Shown one piece after another: positions 20,158 through 28,706 of a stretch of DNA of 64,000 bases. Positions within the stretch are counted from its first letter, which is position 1, and each line of letters opens with the position of its first letter. The notes under the pieces were generated by a model. It saw only the letters and a list, made by a program, of their open reading frames with translations, made no database searches and was not told the DNA's origin. The stretch is taken from the NCBI RefSeq assembly GCF_018131015.1, contig NZ_JAFCJJ010000006.1, forward strand, positions 1-64,000, in the 5' to 3' direction. The stretch comes from Bradyrhizobium diazoefficiens. Its GTDB lineage: Bacteria > Pseudomonadota > Alphaproteobacteria > Rhizobiales > Xanthobacteraceae. The position numbers were made by a program, and so were the translations under genes.

Positions 20158-21411
20158 ATGCGATCCTGCTCACGAATCCTTGCCGCAGCACTGTTCCTCG
20201 TCGCCGGCACGGCCGCCGAGGCGCAGCAGAGCCCTGCCCCCGCCGCGAATAGTCTCGTCGCGCGCGGCGAGTATCTGGCGCGCGCGGGAGACTGTGTCGC
20301 CTGCCACACCGCGCCGGAGGGCCGGACATTCGCCGGCGGACGCGCCATGCCGACGCCGTTCGGCACCTTGTACTCCTCCAACATCACACCCGATCGCGAC
20401 ACCGGGATCGGCAAATGGACCTCCGAGGACTTCTACAAGGCGATGCACAACGGCCGCTTCCCGGACGGCGGACTGATGTATCCGGCCATGCCGTTCGCGT
20501 CCTACACCAAGGTCACGAGAGCCGACACGGAGGCGATCTTCGCCTATCTGAAGTCGATCTCGCCCGTGGCCCAGCGCAATCGCGAGCACGATCTCCGCTT
20601 CCCCTACTCCAACCGCCAGCTCATTCTCGGCTGGCGCACGCTGTACTTCAGGGAGGGCGAATTCAAGCCGGACCCGAACAAATCGGCGGAATGGAATCGC
20701 GGCGCCTATCTGGTCGAGGGCCTCGGCCATTGCGGCATGTGCCATTCGCCGATCAACGCGCTCGGCGGCACCTCGCAGGCGGACGCCTTCAAGGGCGGCC
20801 TGATCCCGATGCAGAACTGGTACGCGCCCTCGCTCACCTCGAACCGCGAGGCCGGGCTCGGCGACTGGAGCATCAAGGACATCACCGACCTCTTGCAGAC
20901 CGGCGTTTCGGCCCGCGGCGTCGTCTACGGGCCGATGGCCGAGGTCGTGCACAACAGCCTGCAATATCTGAGCAACGAGGACACCAAGGCGATGGCGGTG
21001 TACCTCAAGGGCATCTCGGAGCCCTCGCCGCCTCCGCCGGCAAGCTCGGCGCTTCCGACCACCGAGAGCAGCCTGCTGATCAGCCTCGGCAAGACCGTCT
21101 ACGACAAGAGCTGCGCGAGCTGTCATGGCGCGCAGGGCGAAGGCAAGCCGCCGCACTGGCCGCCGCTTGCCAACAACCAGTCGATCGAGATGCAGTCCGC
21201 GGTCAATCCGATCCGCATGGTGCTCAATGGCGGCTATCCGCCGGGCACCAAGGGCAATCCGATGCCCTACGGCATGCCGCCCTTCGCGGGCTTGCTGTCG
21301 GACAACGAGGTCGCTGCCGTCGTCACCTATATCCGCACCGCCTGGGGCAATCGCGGCACGCCGGTCTCGGCGCGCGAGGCCAACGAGCTGCGCTCCGCAC
21401 CGCTGAACTGA
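20158..21411 (+). CDS. Triheme cytochrome c (dehydrogenase-type subunit)
   Basis: A 417-residue exported protein with three haem c motifs: CVACH (about residue 45), CGMCH (about residue 195) and CASCH (about residue 320). A signal peptide (ILAAALFLVAGTAAEA) precedes them. This is the arrangement of the membrane-bound cytochrome subunit of alcohol, aldehyde or gluconate dehydrogenases (AdhB/GndC type), with features such as YSSNITPDRDTGIGKW and GKTVYDKSCASCHGAQGEGK. No dehydrogenase partner gene is nearby; instead it lies between another cytochrome c and oxidase subunits, so here it may pass electrons to the oxidase or serve an unlinked dehydrogenase. Confidence 0.88.
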   Translation: MRSCSRILAAALFLVAGTAAEAQQSPAPAANSLVARGEYLARAGDCVACHTAPEGRTFAGGRAMPTPFGTLYSSNITPDRDTGIGKWTSEDFYKAMHNGRFPDGGLMYPAMPFASYTKVTRADTEAIFAYLKSISPVAQRNREHDLRFPYSNRQLILGWRTLYFREGEFKPDPNKSAEWNRGAYLVEGLGHCGMCHSPINALGGTSQADAFKGGLIPMQNWYAPSLTSNREAGLGDWSIKDITDLLQTGVSARGVVYGPMAEVVHNSLQYLSNEDTKAMAVYLKGISEPSPPPPASSALPTTESSLLISLGKTVYDKSCASCHGAQGEGKPPHWPPLANNQSIEMQSAVNPIRMVLNGGYPPGTKGNPMPYGMPPFAGLLSDNEVAAVVTYIRTAWGNRGTPVSAREANELRSAPLN

Positions 21412-21430
21412 GATCGACCGGAGATCCGTC

Positions 21431-21607
21431 ATGATCAATTCCGATCCGCCAACCAGTCCAGCCGCCGCCGACCAGGCCGTCGAGGAGGTCGTCGCGCAAG
21501 GCCCAAGCGGCGCCATCATGCTCGCCGGCATCGCAACCGCCTGCGTGGTCGCGATGTGGCTCGCTTTCTACTTGTTCGTCTTCCTGCCGCGCGGATCGCT
21601 GCAATGA
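21431..21607 (+). CDS. 58-residue membrane subunit of the ba3-type oxidase (putative)
   Basis: Between the triheme cytochrome and CoxII, ATG 21431 opens a 58-residue frame: a soluble Pro/Ala/Glu N-terminus followed by one membrane helix (AIMLAGIATACVVAMWLAFY) and a short LPRG tail. Its TGA overlaps the ATG of the next gene (ATGA, 21604-21607), so it is translationally coupled to subunit II. Size, topology and position match the small single-helix IIa-type subunit of B-family oxidases. The sequence is too short for a firm family call. Confidence 0.7.
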   Translation: MINSDPPTSPAAADQAVEEVVAQGPSGAIMLAGIATACVVAMWLAFYLFVFLPRGSLQ

Positions 21608-22164
21608 GCGCGGAAGACACCCATGGCAGCGCCGGGGTCGCGGCCCGCGTCGAGCGGCGCTGGGCGACCATCGCCGTGATCATCATCGTCGTGATGGCGC
21701 TGCTGGCCGCATTCGCCGGCATCCATCGCGCCACCATGCCGCAGCCGCGGGTCGAGACCACCGATCCGTCCAGGATCCATCTGTCCGGCGAGTTCGTCGA
21801 GGCCAATCTCGGCAGCGTGCTGGAAGCCAATGGCGTGACCGTGCGGGCGATCGGCCAGCAATATTCCTTCACGCCGGCCTGCATTTTGGTGCCCGTCGAT
21901 ACGCCGATCACGCTGCGCGCCACCAGCGCCGACGTCGTCCACGGCATCCTGATCCAGGGCACCAACGTCAACACCATGCTGGTGCCGGGCTACATTTCCG
22001 AGCAGTTGATGCGCTTCGCCCGGATCGGCGACTATCTGATGCCCTGCCAGGAGTTCTGCAGCTTTGGCCATGAAGGCATGTGGGGCAAGGTCAGGGTGAT
22101 CGACAAGGCCGACTTCGCGGCTCGCGCGAAGGACGGCGGGAGGCTGAGCTGTGTTGGCCAATAG
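21604..22164 (+). CDS. ba3-type cytochrome c oxidase subunit II (CuA)
   Basis: Subunit II carries the binuclear CuA centre that receives electrons from cytochrome c. The 186-residue product has one N-terminal membrane anchor (TIAVIIIVVMALLAAFAGI) and a periplasmic cupredoxin domain with the ligand His in ATSADVVHG and the CuA loop CQEFCSFGHEGM (C-x3-C-x3-H-x2-M). It is shorter than A-type CoxB (one helix instead of two), as in B-type oxidases. The start is fixed by the ATGA overlap with the small upstream gene. It overlaps CoxI by 14 bp. Confidence 0.92.
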   Translation: MSAEDTHGSAGVAARVERRWATIAVIIIVVMALLAAFAGIHRATMPQPRVETTDPSRIHLSGEFVEANLGSVLEANGVTVRAIGQQYSFTPACILVPVDTPITLRATSADVVHGILIQGTNVNTMLVPGYISEQLMRFARIGDYLMPCQEFCSFGHEGMWGKVRVIDKADFAARAKDGGRLSCVGQ

Positions 22165-23773
22165 GAAGCTCATCCTCGCCCATTTCTGGCTGGCCTTCGC
22201 CGTGTTCGGCGTCGCGCTGACGCTCGGCGCCTGGCAGATGTTCATCCGCAGCCCGATCGGCACGTGGCTGTCCAATCCGGAGCTCTATTACCGCTCGCTG
22301 ACCGCGCATGGCACGGTGATGGGATACGTCTTCCCGACGCTGGTCGCGATGGGATTCGGCTATGCCATCAGCGAGTCCGCGCTGGAGCAGCGCCTGGTCG
22401 GCGTGCGCTGGGCCTGGGCCGGTTTCTGGCTGATCGTCGCAGGCAGCGTCATGGCAGTGATCCCGGTCGCGCTGGGCCGCGCCTCGGTGCTCTACACCTT
22501 CTACCCGCCGCTGATCGGCAGCCCGTTCTACTATATCGGCGTCGTGCTGGTCGTGGTCGGCTCGTGGATTTGGGTCGCGCTGATGTCGATCAATCTGCGC
22601 GTCTGGAGAAAGGCGCATCCCGGCGCGCCGGTGCCGCTCGCGATGTTCGCCAATGTGGCGGGCTCCTATCTCTGGGCCTGGACCGCGGTCGGCGCCGCGC
22701 TCGAGCTGCTGCTGCAGATCATTCCGGTCGCGGTCGGCCTGAAGGCCACCATTGATGCCGGCCTCGCCCGCGTGTTCTTCTCCTGGACGCTGCACGCCAT
22801 CGTCTATTTCTGGCTGATGCCGACCTACATCGCCTATTACACCATCGTGCCGCGCGCGATCGGCGGCCGCGTCTATTCCGACACCATGGCGCGCATCTCC
22901 TTCATCCTGTTCCTGGTGGTGGCGATGCCGATCGGCATGCATCACACCTTCGCCGATCCGCAAGTCGGCGCCGGCTTCAAGTTCATCCATTCGGCGTTCA
23001 CGGCGCTGGTCGCTCTCCCGACCCTGCTGACCGTGTTCACGATCTGCGCTTCGGTCGAGATCGCGGCACGCTTGCGCGGCGGGCGCGGGATGTTCGGCTG
23101 GATCGGGGCCCTGCCCTGGGACAACCCGATGATGCTGGCGCTCGCCTTCTCCTTCGTCATGCTCGGCTTCGGCGGCGCCGGCGGCCTCATCAACATGAGC
23201 TATCAGCTCGATACGTCGATCCACAACACGCAATGGATTACCGGCCACTTCCACCTGATTTTCGGCGGCGCCATCGTGATCATGTATTTCGCCATCGCCT
23301 ATGATCTGTGGCCGCATCTGACCGGCCGCGAGCTGATCGACGTCCGCATGATCCGCATCCAGCTCTGGCTGTGGTTCGCCGGCATGATCGTCACCACCTT
23401 CCCCTGGCACTGGGTCGGCATCCTGGGCATGCCGCGCCGGATGGCCTATTTCGACTTCGCCGACTCCGCGATCGCGCCACAGGCGCTGTCGGTGACGTTC
23501 TCGGCCATCGGCGGCTTCATCCTGCTGATCTCGGGGCTTCTGTTCCTGCTCATCCTGGCCCGTGGCATGAGATCGCCCGCGACCGAAGCCGGTCCCTATC
23601 GCTTCAGCCTCGCGGTGCATCAGCCGGTGACCGTCCCGCTTGCGCTCAACACGCATGCGCTCTGGGTGACGCTGATGATCGCCCTCACCGTCACCAATTA
23701 CGGCTACCCGATCCTGACCCTGGCGCTGAGCCAGGGCACGTCGGTTCCGGCGGTCTATGTGGGGGCGCAGTGA
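22151..23773 (+). CDS. ba3-type cytochrome c oxidase subunit I
   Basis: Catalytic subunit of a B-family haem-copper oxidase that reduces O2 to water and pumps protons. The 540-residue product has about 13 hydrophobic segments. Ligands visible: low-spin haem His in SLTAHGTVMGY, CuB His with the cross-linked Tyr in LHAIVYFWLMPTYIAYY (H-x3-Y), the HH pair in IGMHHTFADP, and the haem a3/haem His pair in TGHFHLIFGG. The H-x3-Y spacing and overall divergence fit ba3 rather than aa3. The start is GTG, inside the end of subunit II. No subunit III or Cu/haem assembly gene follows, so assembly factors must be elsewhere. Confidence 0.93.
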   Translation: MLANRKLILAHFWLAFAVFGVALTLGAWQMFIRSPIGTWLSNPELYYRSLTAHGTVMGYVFPTLVAMGFGYAISESALEQRLVGVRWAWAGFWLIVAGSVMAVIPVALGRASVLYTFYPPLIGSPFYYIGVVLVVVGSWIWVALMSINLRVWRKAHPGAPVPLAMFANVAGSYLWAWTAVGAALELLLQIIPVAVGLKATIDAGLARVFFSWTLHAIVYFWLMPTYIAYYTIVPRAIGGRVYSDTMARISFILFLVVAMPIGMHHTFADPQVGAGFKFIHSAFTALVALPTLLTVFTICASVEIAARLRGGRGMFGWIGALPWDNPMMLALAFSFVMLGFGGAGGLINMSYQLDTSIHNTQWITGHFHLIFGGAIVIMYFAIAYDLWPHLTGRELIDVRMIRIQLWLWFAGMIVTTFPWHWVGILGMPRRMAYFDFADSAIAPQALSVTFSAIGGFILLISGLLFLLILARGMRSPATEAGPYRFSLAVHQPVTVPLALNTHALWVTLMIALTVTNYGYPILTLALSQGTSVPAVYVGAQ

Positions 23774-24585
23774 TGAGCGCGCGCGACCTCTTCACCTTCC
23801 GTAACCGCCATTTCAGCCTTGGCGTCGGCCTCACCGCCGCGATCCTGGTCGTGACCGCGATTGCCGGATTCATCGTGCTTCCCTTCGCGCAGCCCTGGGT
23901 TCAGTTCGCCAATGTCTGGGACGCCATCTGCAGCGCTGCGGGCGTGCCGCAACGCGCCCCGAGTGTCGATTTGACGCCCGACAAGCGCCTGTCGGCGGTC
24001 GTGCTGACCTCGCGCACGCTGCCGCGCCCGAACCAGGAGGCGATCGGACGTGGCGCCACGCTGGCGCAGCGCTGCGCAATCTGCCACGGCCCGACCGGCA
24101 TCAGTCGCGCGGATTCGCCCAATCTCGCCGGCCAGTATTCGGCTGTGATCTACAAGGAGCTGCACGATTTTCGCTCCGGCGCGCGCACCAACGCGGTGAT
24201 GACGCCGTTCGCCGTGAACCTGACCGACCAGGAGATCGCCGACCTCTCGAACTACTACGCCTATCTGCCGCGGCTTCCGGCCTATCATCCGACGCCGCAA
24301 CTGCCAAAACCCAATATCGTCATCTACGGCGCGCCGATGCGCGGGATCGCGCCCTGCGGCTCCTGCCACGGCAGCCTCGACAACAAGACCGGCAGCCCCT
24401 GGCTGGAGGGACAGTCGGAGACCTATCTGAAAGCCCAGCTCCAGGCCTTCGCGACCAGTGAGCGCCGCAACGACATCAGCCAGCAGATGCGCAACATCGC
24501 GCGCGCGATGACACCGCAGGAGATCGACGAGGCAGCGGCCTACTACGCCTCGCAGCCGCCCGACGTCGTCAAGGCGGTGGACTGA
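23773..24585 (+). CDS. Membrane-anchored diheme cytochrome c
   Basis: A 270-residue cytochrome with an uncleaved-looking N-terminal anchor (GVGLTAAILVVTAIAGFIVL) and two haem motifs, CAICH (about residue 102) and CGSCH (about residue 200). The ATG overlaps the CoxI stop (TGATG), so it is co-translated with the oxidase and is probably its dedicated electron donor or a covalently anchored subunit. Conserved AQRCAICHGPTGISRADSPN and APCGSCHG are typical of c4-like diheme domains. The next gene is convergent, 5 bp away. Confidence 0.88.
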   Translation: MSARDLFTFRNRHFSLGVGLTAAILVVTAIAGFIVLPFAQPWVQFANVWDAICSAAGVPQRAPSVDLTPDKRLSAVVLTSRTLPRPNQEAIGRGATLAQRCAICHGPTGISRADSPNLAGQYSAVIYKELHDFRSGARTNAVMTPFAVNLTDQEIADLSNYYAYLPRLPAYHPTPQLPKPNIVIYGAPMRGIAPCGSCHGSLDNKTGSPWLEGQSETYLKAQLQAFATSERRNDISQQMRNIARAMTPQEIDEAAAYYASQPPDVVKAVD

Positions 24586-24589
24586 TTGG

Positions 24590-25069
24590 CTAGATGATCT
24601 CGTCGTCCGGCACGCGCCCGATCACGACGCCCGGATTGCCTGCGACAATGCTGCGGTCTGGCACGTCACGCGTGACGACGGAGCCGGCGCCGACGAAGGC
24701 ATTTTCGCCGATGGTCACGCCCGGGCAGATCACGCTGCCGCCGCCGATCCGGGCCGCGCGCAGGATGCGCGGCGCGGCGCGCAGGAACTGAAGCGAGGGC
24801 CGCCGGTGCACGATGCGCTTGTCGTTCATGGTGACAACGCCGGGGCCGCAAAACACCTCGTCCTCGATGATCACGCCGCGCGTGATGTAGCATCGGCTCT
24901 GAAGGGAGACATGGTCGCCGATGCGGACCTCGCCTTCGATGTCGAGATAGGATCCGATCACGCAGCCGCGGCCTATGATCGTCCTGTCGCGAATGAAGAC
25001 GAAATTGCCGATGCGAGTACCCTCGCCGATCTCCGCGTCATCGGCAATCACGCAATGCTGTCGTTGCAT
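24590..25069 (-). CDS. Hexapeptide-repeat acyltransferase
   Basis: A 159-residue protein of the left-handed beta-helix acyltransferase family (WbbJ/NeuD/LpxA-like), built from hexapeptide repeats such as IGEGTRIGNFVFIRDR, IGRGCVIGSYLDI, ICPGVTIGENAFVGAGSVV and the terminal RSIVAGNPGVVIGR. Such enzymes O- or N-acetylate sugars in polysaccharide or nucleotide-sugar pathways, using acetyl-CoA. A conserved catalytic His is not certain. It lies about 40 bp after the glycosyltransferase gene on the same strand and is probably co-transcribed, supporting a role in modifying a glycan. The substrate is unknown. Confidence 0.85.
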   Translation of the reverse strand: MQRQHCVIADDAEIGEGTRIGNFVFIRDRTIIGRGCVIGSYLDIEGEVRIGDHVSLQSRCYITRGVIIEDEVFCGPGVVTMNDKRIVHRRPSLQFLRAAPRILRAARIGGGSVICPGVTIGENAFVGAGSVVTRDVPDRSIVAGNPGVVIGRVPDDEII

Positions 25070-25111
25070 CGAGAGGGTCTCTCCTACAGGCGGTGTCGCG
25101 GCGCGGGGCGC

Positions 25112-26380
25112 CTATTTAGGGCCAAACCGACGCCTGCGCCAAGCCTCGGCCTGGTGCCTCAATGCGCCCAGGGGTGAGGCCAGGATCCTGGCAAGATCGA
25201 TTTTTTCCTGAACGGCCTTGGCGAATTCGACCTCCACGGTCGCAAGCCGGGCGGCCGAGCCCGCGAGCCGGCGCGACATTTCGTCCCTCTCGTCGCGAAG
25301 CGAGGCGTTCTCATCGACGACGGCGCGATGCTCCGCCGCGAACGCGTTGGCCGCCTGCAGATGGTCGAAGTTTTCGGGAATCATGCCTTCACCGAGCCGA
25401 CGCAGCCATTCCGCGATGAAGAGGCCGGCGGCGCGGAGATCCTCCACGGGATCGACCTCATGTGGCGCGGCGGCAACCTCCCGGTGCAGGGCCTCGACCT
25501 GATCGAGATAGGCCGAGAGCGGCGCCACATCGCGGATGTGCGCCGAGACCGCCGCCGCGTCCAGCGCATCGTAACGCCCGATCTCGGCCGCGACGGCCTC
25601 CGCAGTCACGGCGCGCGTGAGCACGCTGATGCCGAAATTCCTGATGCGCCACGCCTCCATCGTGGCCGTGGTCGCGAGCCCGGCAAGTCCCCGGCCGTCC
25701 ACGACGACGACGGCACAGCCGACGGCCATCGCCTCGATCGCCATTCGCGCGGTCGCGAACACGATGTCATAGTTCCTGAGCTGCTCATGGAGGTCGTCGA
25801 CCTCGCGCCCGAACGCGCTACCGATCTCGTCGAGCGCGAGGCCCGACGCACGCGCCGCATCGCGAACCGCGGGGACATGGGCGTTGTTCTTGGCGAGCAG
25901 CAGCGCGCGCGCCGGCGTTGCGGGGAGCGGCGCACGCGGCGCGAACTGATCCAGGTCGACAGCGTTCATCAGCAGCACGATGTCATCGCGGGAAGCGCCG
26001 GTTTCCGCAACCAGGCGCGCACGGCAGGCTTCGTCCACCGCGCAGAGCCGCTTGACGCGCGGCAGTCGCGGCGCGCCATCGAACCAGTAGGCCGTGGAAT
26101 GACAGACGAACAGGCCGGGGCTGTTCGCGAAATAGGCCAGGGCGCTGGCGAGGACATGATTGTGGTGGCCATGGACCACGTCCGGCGACCAAGGCACATC
26201 TTCGAGCCGGTCCGTCACGATGATGCCGCGGCGCCGAAGGATGTCAGCGCTTGGGCCCAGCAGCGGGGCGAACACCGCGACCTCGTGGCCGCGCTGCCGA
26301 AGCCCCGAGGCCAGATCGATGGTGACGATCTCCGAGCCGGACCGCCCGCGGAGAGCGCAGTTCGTCGTCAGGACGCGCAT
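25112..26380 (-). CDS. GT4-like glycosyltransferase with C-terminal coiled coil
   Basis: A 422-residue GT-B-type protein. The N-terminal half begins MRVLTTNCALRGRSGSEIVT with a glycine-rich loop and contains DVVHGHHNHV; the C-terminal half has the nucleotide-sugar region DIVFATARMAIEAMAVGCAVVVVDG, close to the GT4 E-x7-E/EAMAxG pattern. Residues after about 340 are rich in Glu, Ala and Arg and predict a coiled coil (ENASLRDERDEMSRRL), an unusual addition. The ATG at 26380 starts exactly at the first Rossmann strand, with a GGGGGAG ribosome site; the frame extends 27 codons upstream. It is divergent from the methyltransferase gene. Confidence 0.82.
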   Translation of the reverse strand: MRVLTTNCALRGRSGSEIVTIDLASGLRQRGHEVAVFAPLLGPSADILRRRGIIVTDRLEDVPWSPDVVHGHHNHVLASALAYFANSPGLFVCHSTAYWFDGAPRLPRVKRLCAVDEACRARLVAETGASRDDIVLLMNAVDLDQFAPRAPLPATPARALLLAKNNAHVPAVRDAARASGLALDEIGSAFGREVDDLHEQLRNYDIVFATARMAIEAMAVGCAVVVVDGRGLAGLATTATMEAWRIRNFGISVLTRAVTAEAVAAEIGRYDALDAAAVSAHIRDVAPLSAYLDQVEALHREVAAAPHEVDPVEDLRAAGLFIAEWLRRLGEGMIPENFDHLQAANAFAAEHRAVVDENASLRDERDEMSRRLAGSAARLATVEVEFAKAVQEKIDLARILASPLGALRHQAEAWRRRRFGPK

Positions 26381-26509
26381 TCCAGAACTGCTCCCCCGAG
26401 CCGCATCGACCGGCATTATAGCGGCCATGCGCCGGCACGAAAGCGTCTGGCGGCGTTGCACGTTTCAGGACGTGACGTTAGCCTTGCGCAACTGCCGAAA
26501 GCGCGGCCA

Positions 26510-27130
26510 ATGCGGGATATCTTCGTCCAGGTCTATCGCACCAATCTGTGGGGCGACCCCGAATCCGCATCAGGTCACGGATCCGGGCTCGCGCGCACCG
26601 CCGCATTTCGCCACGAGATCGTCGATCTGCTCGACAGGCTCGGCGCGCGGACATTGCTCGACGCTGGCTGCGGCGACTTCAACTGGATGAAGGAGCTCGC
26701 GCTTTCACAACGCTATATCGGCTGGGACGTGGTACCCGAGCTCATTGCGGCAAATGGGAAATACGCAACGGAGAGGCGCAGCTTCGTTCTCGGCGACCTG
26801 ACCTCGGATGCCCTGCCCAAGGCCGACGTCATCCTGTGCCGCGACTGTCTTGTTCATTTCGGCCTCTCCGACGTGTGGCGCGCCTTGCTTAATTTCAGGC
26901 GCAGCGGGTCGCGCTACCTCCTGACCACCACGTTCAGGTCCCATCCCGAGAATGCCGATATTGCCTGCGGAGACTGGCGCCCTCTCAATCTCGAGCGCCC
27001 ACCCTTCGATTTCCCGCCGCCGCTGCAGGAGATCGACGAGCAATGCCTGCATACGGGAGGGATCTATCGCGACAAACGGCTGGCGCTGTGGCGAATAGAG
27101 GACATTCCGGAGCCACCGGCTCCGAGGTGA
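26510..27130 (+). CDS. Class I SAM-dependent methyltransferase
   Basis: A 206-residue methyltransferase. The SAM-binding motif I is TLLDAGCGDFNWMKEL (about residues 47-62), with acidic residues following in IGWDVVPELI, and motif IV-like DVILCRDCLVHF. I cannot identify the substrate; its position opposite a glycosyltransferase and acetyltransferase suggests glycan or small-molecule methylation. A long open frame continues upstream into the antisense of the glycosyltransferase, but coding character starts at MRDIFVQVYRTNLWGD. There is only a weak GAAAG ribosome site. It is convergent with ratA with almost no gap. Confidence 0.8.
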   Translation: MRDIFVQVYRTNLWGDPESASGHGSGLARTAAFRHEIVDLLDRLGARTLLDAGCGDFNWMKELALSQRYIGWDVVPELIAANGKYATERRSFVLGDLTSDALPKADVILCRDCLVHFGLSDVWRALLNFRRSGSRYLLTTTFRSHPENADIACGDWRPLNLERPPFDFPPPLQEIDEQCLHTGGIYRDKRLALWRIEDIPEPPAPR

Positions 27131-27613
27131 TCAGGACGGCGCGAGCTTCGGCCGCCCGTAGATCGCATCCGCCCGCTTCTCGAACGCGGCCGAAAAGCGC
27201 GCGAACGCAGCGTCGAACATCGAGCCCATCAGCATCGCCAGCATGCGGCTCTTGAACTCGTAGGCGAGGAAGAAGCCGACGTCGCAGACGCCCTCGCCCT
27301 CCTGCGCCCCCCTGGGCTCGAAGGTCCAGCGATTTTCGAGCTTGCTGAACGGGCCTTGCAGATATTCGACCAGGATTTTCCGGTTGGCGCGGTCGAGCGT
27401 CACGCGGCTGGTGAAGGATTCCTTGACCAGCTTGAACGACACCGTCATGTCGGCGACCAGGACCTCGGTGCCGTCGGGCTTGGTCATCCGCTGCCGAACC
27501 TTCAGCGCGCTGCAGAGCGGCACGAATTCCGGGTAGCGCTCGACGTCGGCGACCAGATCAAACATCTCGGATGCGCTGTGATTGACACGGCGCTTGCTCG
27601 AAAATTGGGGCAT
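27131..27613 (-). CDS. RatA/Coq10-type START-domain protein
   Basis: A 160-residue polyketide cyclase/START-domain protein of the RatA/Coq10 family. It starts MPQFSSKRRVNHSASEMFDL and has the family's VADVERYPEFVPLCSALKVR and FLAYEFKSRMLAMLMGSMFD segments. Coq10 homologues bind ubiquinone and support respiration; the E. coli member was also described as the toxin RatA, which inhibits 70S formation. The alphaproteobacterial gene next to lipA is usually regarded as Coq10-like. It starts 6 bp after lipA ends and is co-transcribed with it. Confidence 0.87.
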   Translation of the reverse strand: MPQFSSKRRVNHSASEMFDLVADVERYPEFVPLCSALKVRQRMTKPDGTEVLVADMTVSFKLVKESFTSRVTLDRANRKILVEYLQGPFSKLENRWTFEPRGAQEGEGVCDVGFFLAYEFKSRMLAMLMGSMFDAAFARFSAAFEKRADAIYGRPKLAPS

Positions 27614-27619
27614 GGCGGT

Positions 27620-28576
27620 TCAGCGCGCGTGCGCGGCGCGCGCGGCCTTCAGTCTCGCAAAGTCCTCACCGGCATGGTGCGAGGAGCGGGTGAGCGGGCT
27701 CGCGGACACCATCAGGAAGCCCTTGGTGTAGGCGACCTTCTCGTAGGACGCGAACTCGTCCGGCGGCACGTAGCGCATGACGGCATGGTGCTTGCGGGTC
27801 GGCTGGAGGTATTGGCCGATGGTCAGGAAGTCGACATCCGCGGAGCGCAAATCGTCCATCACCTGGAGCACCTCGTGGCGCTCCTCGCCGAGGCCGGCCA
27901 TGATGCCGGACTTGGTGAAGATGGCGGGATCGAGCTCCTTGACCCGCTGCAGCAGCCGGATCGAATGGAAGTAGCGCGCGCCCGGCCGTACCGTCAGATA
28001 GCGCGACGGCACCGTCTCGAGATTGTGGTTGAAAACGTCAGGCTTTGCCGCGACCACGACCTCCAGCGCCCCCTCCTTGCGCAGGAAGTCCGGCGTCAGG
28101 ATCTCGATCGTGGTCGAGGGGCACGCCGCCCGAATCGCGCGAATCGTTCGGGCGAAATGCTCGGCGCCGCCGTCGGCGAGATCGTCGCGGTCGACCGAGG
28201 TGACGACGACGTGGGCGAGGCCGAGCTTGGCCGTGGCCTCTGCGACATGCTCCGGCTCGCCCGCGTCCAGCGCATTGGGCAGGCCGGTCTTGACGTTGCA
28301 GAAGGCGCAGGCCCGGGTGCAGGTGTCACCCATGATCATGAAGGTCGCGTGCTTCTTGTCCCAGCACTCGCCGATATTCGGGCAGCCCGCCTCCTCGCAT
28401 ACCGTGTGCAGGCCGTTGGCGCGCACGATGTTGCGAGTGTCGGCGTAGCCGCGGGTGCTGGGCGCGCGCACGCGGATCCAGTCCGGCTTCGGCGGCGAAG
28501 CGGAATCGGGGCGATTCACCTTCTCGGGGTGACGCGGGCGCAGCGGATTCGAGATGGTATCGACAATAACGACCAT
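27620..28576 (-). CDS. lipA: Lipoyl synthase LipA
   Basis: LipA is a radical-SAM enzyme that inserts two sulfurs into octanoyl-carrier protein to make lipoyl groups for 2-oxoacid dehydrogenases. The 318-residue product has both iron-sulfur clusters: the auxiliary cluster [12 protein letters not shown] (C-x4-C-x5-C) and the radical-SAM cluster CTRACAFC (C-x3-C-x2-C), plus the terminal [18 protein letters not shown]. It is divergent from the DNA glycosylase gene and leads the lipA-ratA unit. Confidence 0.96.
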   Translation of the reverse strand: MVVIVDTISNPLRPRHPEKVNRPDSASPPKPDWIRVRAPSTRGYADTRNIVRANGLHTVCEEAGCPNIGECWDKKHATFMIMGDTCTRACAFCNVKTGLPNALDAGEPEHVAEATAKLGLAHVVVTSVDRDDLADGGAEHFARTIRAIRAACPSTTIEILTPDFLRKEGALEVVVAAKPDVFNHNLETVPSRYLTVRPGARYFHSIRLLQRVKELDPAIFTKSGIMAGLGEERHEVLQVMDDLRSADVDFLTIGQYLQPTRKHHAVMRYVPPDEFASYEKVAYTKGFLMVSASPLTRSSHHAGEDFARLKAARAAHAR

Positions 28577-28706
28577 GGGATGTCCGGTCTGTTCAGGTCC
28601 TACCTAGTCGGTCTGGCTCCCTGCCGCAACCCGGCTCGCCCCGGTTCAGGGAACATGGCAGAAATGGGCAATATCCTGCTCTGTCCTCAGACGATTCTCA
28701 CCTCGA

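Noticed and set aside
25328-26509. Upstream part of a 600-codon plus-strand frame ending in the methyltransferase
   Set aside because: It is antisense to the glycosyltransferase and its composition is that of a shadow frame; only the part from 26510 is protein-like.
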